The notes under the pieces are model-generated. The model searched no databases and was not told the origin of the DNA. It was given only the letters and a program-made list of their open reading frames with translations. The translations under genes and the position numbers were made by a program. Shown here piece by piece: positions 59,188 through 64,000 of a stretch of 64,000 nt of DNA. Within the stretch, counting starts at the first letter, position 1; each line of letters starts with the position of its first letter. The DNA comes from Tetragonia tetragonoides (lineage: Eukaryota > Streptophyta > Magnoliopsida > Caryophyllales > Aizoaceae): assembly GCA_038025085.1 (NCBI GenBank), contig CM076139.1, forward strand, positions 23,515,307 to 23,579,306, given 5' to 3'.

Positions 59188-59988
59188 TGTTGGGTTGTAT
59201 CCCAATTTGGGAGAATCACCAAAAAGAAAAAGAAAAAAAAAGTTTGCAAAAGGAAATCAAAAATATGTTCGATTGTGGAATTTAGTAAACGTCCAATTGT
59301 ATTGGACTTTGGTAAAAGGTGTTAATGGGCTAGGTTATTAATTGACGCGACAATGATATTAGAAAGCCATGAGGAGCAAGTCTAATATATAGTAAGTAAT
59401 TCTAGTTGAGCAAATTGTGAGACGTACAGGGGTTACGTTTACCGTTCAGCTCTCGCCCATGGGAGGTTAGAGAGTGAAGAAATTCTAACTAGGGGGGAAC
59501 CTAATTAGGTGGAAGACTACGCCGGGAGTCCAAAGTAAGTGATTTTGTTGGTTGGGGCATAAAAACAACTATGGTGGCATTTGTTGGTTCGGGCATAAAA
59601 CCAACGTCGAGTCGTTTGTTGGTTTGGGCATAACATCAACGGGGTTCCTACAACAGGCATTTATGTCAATACTAGTATTTTGGTCGTAGTGTCAATCGGG
59701 TGGTATTGATATTGTACTGAGCCGCTTGTACTAGGAGTTGTGTTGTTTACCTTGGTTGTAGATGTGTTAATTGTTGGCTTGACATTGTAATCTCTATTGA
59801 TCGATTTGATATTAGTAGATTAGTTGTCGGTTTGACCCGTGGTTTTTACCCGATTGGGGTTTTCCACGTTATAAATGGCGTTGATTGTTGTGTGTTGTTT
59901 TCAGTATTTTATTGTTAGTTCCACAATTGGTATCATAAGCTTTGGGTCATAATCGGAGGGGTTTGTTGTGTGGGTCAAAAATCCAACA
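59188..59988 (+). repeat. LTR 2 of the array, with a different 5' half
   Basis: 801 bp. Its first 300 bp differ from those of LTR 1 and LTR 3, apart from the terminal TGTTGGGT and CCCAA. The second half (from ACCTAATTAGGTGG on) matches LTR 1. Confidence 0.8.
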
Positions 59989-59990
59989 AG

Positions 59991-60003
59991 TGGTATCAGA
60001 GCC
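59991..60003 (+). other. Primer-binding site 2
   Basis: TGGTATCAGAGCC, two bases after LTR 2. Confidence 0.9.
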
Positions 60004-60146
60004 TATGGTTAGTGATCATGGGAGCATCTATGGTTATGAGAGATGAAGACACACATGAGATCCGGAGATGGTGAGTTCGTGTTGATGAGCACTGGAATAA
60101 GAAGCGGATCTAGGTTTGTTCTCCACAAGTTGTGATGGGGCAGAAT

Positions 60147-60530
60147 TGTTGGGTTTGGATCCCAACTTGTGGAAAGTTAAAACTCCAAAGAGAGAAAAGG
60201 AAAAAAAAAAAGGAAAAATAATAAAATAAAGTTGATTTAACCGAATTGAGTGAATTTGGTTTTGCAAGTTTTGGCTTAACCTAATTAGGCTTTGTATTCT
60301 AATTGGCTGAATTTGGCCCACATGTGAAGCTTGTTACCTTTGGGATGCTAGGGTATTACAGGTTCTGAGAAAAGTGATAGGGAGAGCAAATAGAAGAGCT
60401 AGTGCACGACGACCATAGAGAGGTGGTGTACTCACGAAGAGGCAGAGCACTACGGATGTTGAGCCAACAATTTGTTGTGTCATAGAGAGCTAATCAGAGA
60501 GATTTGTTGTGTGGGTAAAAAATCCCAACA
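60147..60530 (+). repeat. LTR 3 of the array, internally deleted
   Basis: 384 bp. It matches the first part of LTR 1 up to about 60465, then jumps to the terminal GTGTGGGTAAAAAATCCCAACA-type end, so about 450 bp are missing. Confidence 0.8.
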
Positions 60531-62983
60531 ATTTTTACCTAAGTTAACCAGTCCATTTCAAGGAGCCTTTGTTCCCCAACGATCAATACATTATAACATT
60601 TTAATAAGCCAAGAAGTTACGCATTTCTTCAGAAAAACAAAGCCCAAAAAAGGATGGATGACCACAAAATTAGATACGGAAAAATCTTACGATCGAATCG
60701 AATGAGACTTTCTTTTCAAAACCCTTAAACAATTTGGATTTCATAATAAATGGATAGATTGGATAAAACAGTGTGTCACTATGGTTAGCTATTCACTTCT
60801 AATTAATGACAGACCATCTGGATTCATTACACCTTCTAAAGGCCTTCGCTAAGGTGATCCCCTGTCACCCTATATGTTTATTCTATGTATGGAGGTGCTT
60901 ACTCAAAGACTAATTCAAACCTCTCAAGCCAAACACGGCATTGGGATTACTGTTAACTCGGGTGGACCAAAAGTTCCATGTCTACTATTTGCTGACAATA
61001 TCCCACTCTTTTATAGGACTATCCGATAAGCAGTGACCAGCCAAATTAAAAGCAACTATCGAACATTTTTCTGCTCTATCCGGCTAGCTTATCCATTACC
61101 ACAAAATGAGCGTTAATTTTTCACGTAATACTACCAGCCATCAAAAACAAGTAGTTAATGCGTTTTCTTTGACATAGCTCATAAAACTAGTTTGGGCAAG
61201 TACTTGGGATGCTTCTTTCCAGAACAACGCATTAATAATGTCACATTTACGAATCTCGCTAAAAAGACTTTAGCCAAACTTGATCCTTGGAAAGCTACCC
61301 ATCTTAACAAAGCCGGTAAAGCTGTTCTTATCCAATTAAACTTAGAGATGCTCCATTCGCATGCAATGCAAAGTTTCAAAATCCCGACGCATACAACAAA
61401 TTTCTTAGATGCCATGAATCGCAAATTTTTCTAGCAAAATTCGACCAACAATGGGCTTCCTATGATATCACAGGACAAAGTCTGTCAACCAAAATCTGTT
61501 GGGGGACTTGGACTTTGGAAAACATAAGTTGTCAATAAAGCCATTCTAGCTAAACTAGGATGGAAAATATTGACGGAGCACAAAGACATATAGGTCACGC
61601 TCATTCGTCACAAAATATCCACGAAAACAGGGTTTCTTTTCTGTCAAGCAAAGTAGTAGTAATTCTTGGATCTGGAAACAATTATTGAAACAACGTCATG
61701 TTTTACAACAAGGTATTCGATGAATACTTGGTAATGTTAAAAACATATATTTTGGGAAGGATAATTGGGTTTTAAATTCTGATCTCATCAGTCATCAAAG
61801 TTTAAACCCCTAAGATATACCCAACATCAATTGGAAAGTAAATGATTTTTTGCGCCTGATAAATGTGGAAACTATCACAAGTTAGCCAAAGCGGTTCCAC
61901 TCTCAATAATTGATATTATCAAAGGTATTCTGATTCCCTCGTCAGATGCCCTAGATCATTACTACTGGGGGCCTGATTCGACGAGTCATTTTAGCATTAA
62001 AACAGTCACCTAAGTTACAAATCTTTTTCTGGCAACTCTTCCATGATGACATTTCCACCCGAAATACCTTAGCACAAGAAGGACTCAATGTCTATAATAT
62101 TTTTCCTCTTTGTAGCCAAGACCAAGAGGATATTTTTCATCTCTTCTCCAACTGTACTATCTCTTGGCAAATATGGCAACAGACTAGCAATAATGGTTAG
62201 ATCCCACACAAAGATCCTAATCTCCATATTTTTGAATGGTGGGATCACCTTAGATCAAAGCATATGATCGAAGAATTAAACAAACATATGTATTTTAATT
62301 GGCACATCTGGAAAGCAAGAAATGAACTATTGTTCAGAAACATTCAACCTAATACCCTCAGCAATGTTGTTGGAGCATAATCCCTCTACAGGGGATGGGA
62401 AATTAGGGACTCTCTCGATGCCGATTGCGGCCTATCACACTTACCCTTCCCTGGCTTCCTCTAATCAACGTTACTCTCCTCCTAGACACTCTTTGACTAC
62501 CTATGTTGCATGGGAACCTCCCCCACGAACTTTGTCAAACTTCATTTCGATGGCTAAAAGAATGCTAATCATTCTGGCACAGGTTATGTTATTCGTATAA
62601 TGAAGGTCAGTTAATCCAAGTTAAAATCGACTTCCATGGACAAGCTCCAATTCTTGTGCGCGAAGCTACAACTCTCCAAAATGGGTTAATTAAACAATAT
62701 CTTTAAGTATTAATAATATAATCATAGAAGGTGATAACAAAGTTGTTTTGCAGGCACTCCAAGGTTGTAGCAAAATCTGGTGGACAGTATTTAGCCTAAT
62801 AATGGATATACGACAATTACTTCAAAACATAGGACATTATCGCATTCAACATAAATTTCGTGAAGCAGATAGGGCAATTGATTGGATAGTAAAACATGAA
62901 ACAACTACTCTTACAAGCTCACATTGAACTAGCTATCTAAGTCTCGCATTTCGCAATATTTTACTTTCTGATGCGATGAGAGT
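60531..62983 (+). pseudogene. LINE reverse transcriptase, segment B, and RNase H
   Basis: Starts again at the part already seen in segment A (FQGAFVPQRSIHYNILISQE near 60557), then GFITPSKGLR, a TAA stop at 60850-60852, GDPLSPYMFILCMEVLTQRL, LLFADNIPLF (expected FADD, so one catalytic Asp is Asn), KYLGCFFPEQR and KAGKAVLIQLNLEMLHSHAM (near 61315). A C-terminal RNase H domain follows with IIEGDNKVVLQAL (near 62725) and FREADRAIDWIVK (near 62858). Many stops and frameshifts. The enzyme would copy LINE RNA at a nicked target. Confidence 0.85.
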
Positions 62984-62991
62984 AGCCCTAC

Positions 62992-63361
62992 TAAGGGTGC
63001 AAACGAGCCGATGCACTCGCGGGCAGCTCGTGAACATACTTGGTCAAAGCTCGGTCAAAACTCGTTCAATAATAGACGAGCAGAGTATGAGCACCAATTC
63101 AAGGATCGTTTATTAAACGAGCCGAGCACGAGCACCCCTCAACTCGACTCGTTTAGTATTTTCATGGGTGATATTGGCTTTAAAATTAGTGTGCTTGTGA
63201 GAAACTCGTGAACGGCTCGGTCAAACCTCGTTTAAAACTCGTTTAAAACTCGCTTGATAAGAAACGAGCCGAGAATGAGCACCAATATGATGCTCGTTTA
63301 ATAAAGAAGCCGAGCACGAACACTGAAATACCCAGCTCGACTCGGCTCTTTTGCACCCCTG
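62992..63361. mobile_element. Short hAT MITE
   Basis: The ends TAAGGGTGCAAACGAGCCGA and, inverted, CAGGGGTGCAAAAGAGCCGA are flanked by AGCCCTAC (62984-62991) and AGCCCTGC (63362-63369), 7 of 8 identical. Inside are many GAGCCGAGCACGAGCAC / AACTCGTTTA-type words. 370 bp, no transposase. Confidence 0.85.
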
Positions 63362-63424
63362 AGCCCTGCATGCTTCTAAACATTTCCTTGTTACCTAATT
63401 AAAAAAAAAGAATAACCTAAGAAA

Positions 63425-63580
63425 ATGAAAAGGAAACACAAGCCACCACCGAAACCTCCTGACACCCAGACCCTTTCGACCACTGCCATCTCCACCGCTC
63501 CTCTCCCCACCCTCCCTGTTGTCTCTCCCACCTCATCCAGTCCATACCGCCAAATCCGAACCCATTACAAGATCCAATTC
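63425..63580 (+). CDS. Possible first exon of a gene running out of the window
   Basis: ATG at 63425 in a purine-rich context opens 52 codons: a basic start MKRKHKPPPKPPD, a Ser/Thr/Pro-rich stretch, then SPYRQIRTHYKIQF, ending at a strong donor (AATTC then GTGAGT) at 63580/63581. The following sequence to 64000 is T-rich and intron-like. I do not recognise the family and no second exon is in view. Confidence 0.35.
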
Positions 63581-64000
63581 GTGAGTTTATGCAGCCCAAT
63601 TAGATGTTTGCTTTGTTTTTGTCCCAAAATTCATAATTTTAATTTCTTCACTAAAATCCCAAATTGCCAATTAATTTCACTACTCATGTCCTTTCAATCT
63701 TGCTGTCATTATTTTGATCAGTTCAATTGTCCAAAACTTCAATTTGGCATCAGATCACTGCTAGAATGACACATAAGTCTATCGAAAAACCCACTATCAT
63801 TTTGTCAAGCTATATACATGTGGGATTTTGCTTCCAAAGTGACTTGGAGTGACCACAAATTGACAATTGGGTCTCTTTTTTTTTTTATCTAAAATACTTT
63901 TCTGTTCAAGGTTCCGGGATATTCCTTCTCTTCTCCTCCCCAACCTTAGCTTGCACTAGTATTTGTTCGACAATTGGAAATTTCCCTATGGTGGTTATGG

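Larger units (their letters stand above)
58187..60530 (+). mobile_element. Triple-LTR array with two minute internal regions and no genes
   Basis: Three LTR copies, each opening TGTTGGG and closing CCCAGCA/CCAACA: 58187-59025, 59188-59988 and 60147-60530. The two internal regions (59026-59187 and 59989-60146) are only about 160 bp and hold a tRNA-Met primer site and a polypurine-like GATGGGGGAGA or GATGGGGCAGA just before the next LTR. The internal regions are close copies of each other. No coding capacity anywhere, as in TRIM-type elements, though these LTRs are longer than usual for TRIMs. No 5-bp duplication flanks the array. Confidence 0.85.

Noticed and set aside
1..64000. CRISPR arrays, bacterial operons, tRNA or rRNA genes
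   Set aside because: All regular repeats seen are microsatellites, minisatellites or transposon repeats without spacer structure, and no tRNA or rRNA gene was recognised. TGGTATCAGAGCC sites are retrotransposon primer sites, not tRNA genes.

Overview
This window reads as nuclear DNA of a flowering plant, most likely a eudicot. It has intron-containing plastid-type starch phosphorylase exons, plant-type LTR retrotransposons primed by initiator tRNA-Met, plant LINE, PIF/Harbinger, CACTA, hAT and Helitron signatures, an endogenous plant pararetrovirus, and long AT, CT and TTG microsatellites. I see no complete, clearly functional host gene. The host-derived pieces are a broken alpha-glucan phosphorylase gene (minus strand, 6135-10954), a three-exon C-terminal fragment of an RPA1-like protein (minus, 52351-53030), and perhaps first exons at 5697 and 63425. 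Nearly everything else is mobile DNA, much of it nested. The boundaries below were set by eye from target-site duplications (TSDs) and terminal repeats.

Layout, left to right. 1-4098: a gag-only LTR retrotransposon whose 5' LTR is cut by the window edge. 4099-11001: the phosphorylase pseudogene, with two MITEs in its introns. 11000-15170: Helitron-like, LTR-like and retroposon remnants. 15176-19939: a CACTA element (TSD ACT) that carries a Tourist-like element (TSD TAA). 19943-20470: an antisense Harbinger transposase fragment. 21093-25758: a PIF/Harbinger element with decayed ORF1 and transposase, interrupted by a retroposon with an 18-bp TSD. 28628-37919: a small hAT element (near-perfect 8-bp TSD) split by an 8.6-kb Tat/Ogre-like gag-pro LTR retrotransposon (TSD ACTAT).

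From about 38.2 kb to 62.98 kb lies one decayed L1-type LINE filled with later insertions. A Tekay/Del-like solo LTR (38286-53354, TSD AGACT) sits in its ORF1. Inside that LTR are a Helitron-like element (39113-47711) holding a caulimovirid provirus in its AT repeat, another solo LTR (48838-50146), a second Helitron-like element (50538-51560) and the RPA fragment. The LINE is further cut by a hAT element (54574-55537), a possible LTR (56452-57720) and a coding-free array of three LTRs with two 160-bp internal regions (58187-60530). A short hAT element (62992-63361) lies against the LINE 3' end.

These elements do not form a pathway; what the window records is an order of insertion. The most unusual items are the triple-LTR array with only primer-binding and polypurine sites between the LTRs, the virus sitting inside the AT-repeat end of a Helitron with a hairpin and an inverted movement-protein segment, and the gag-only retrotransposon whose stop codon is supplied by its LTR.
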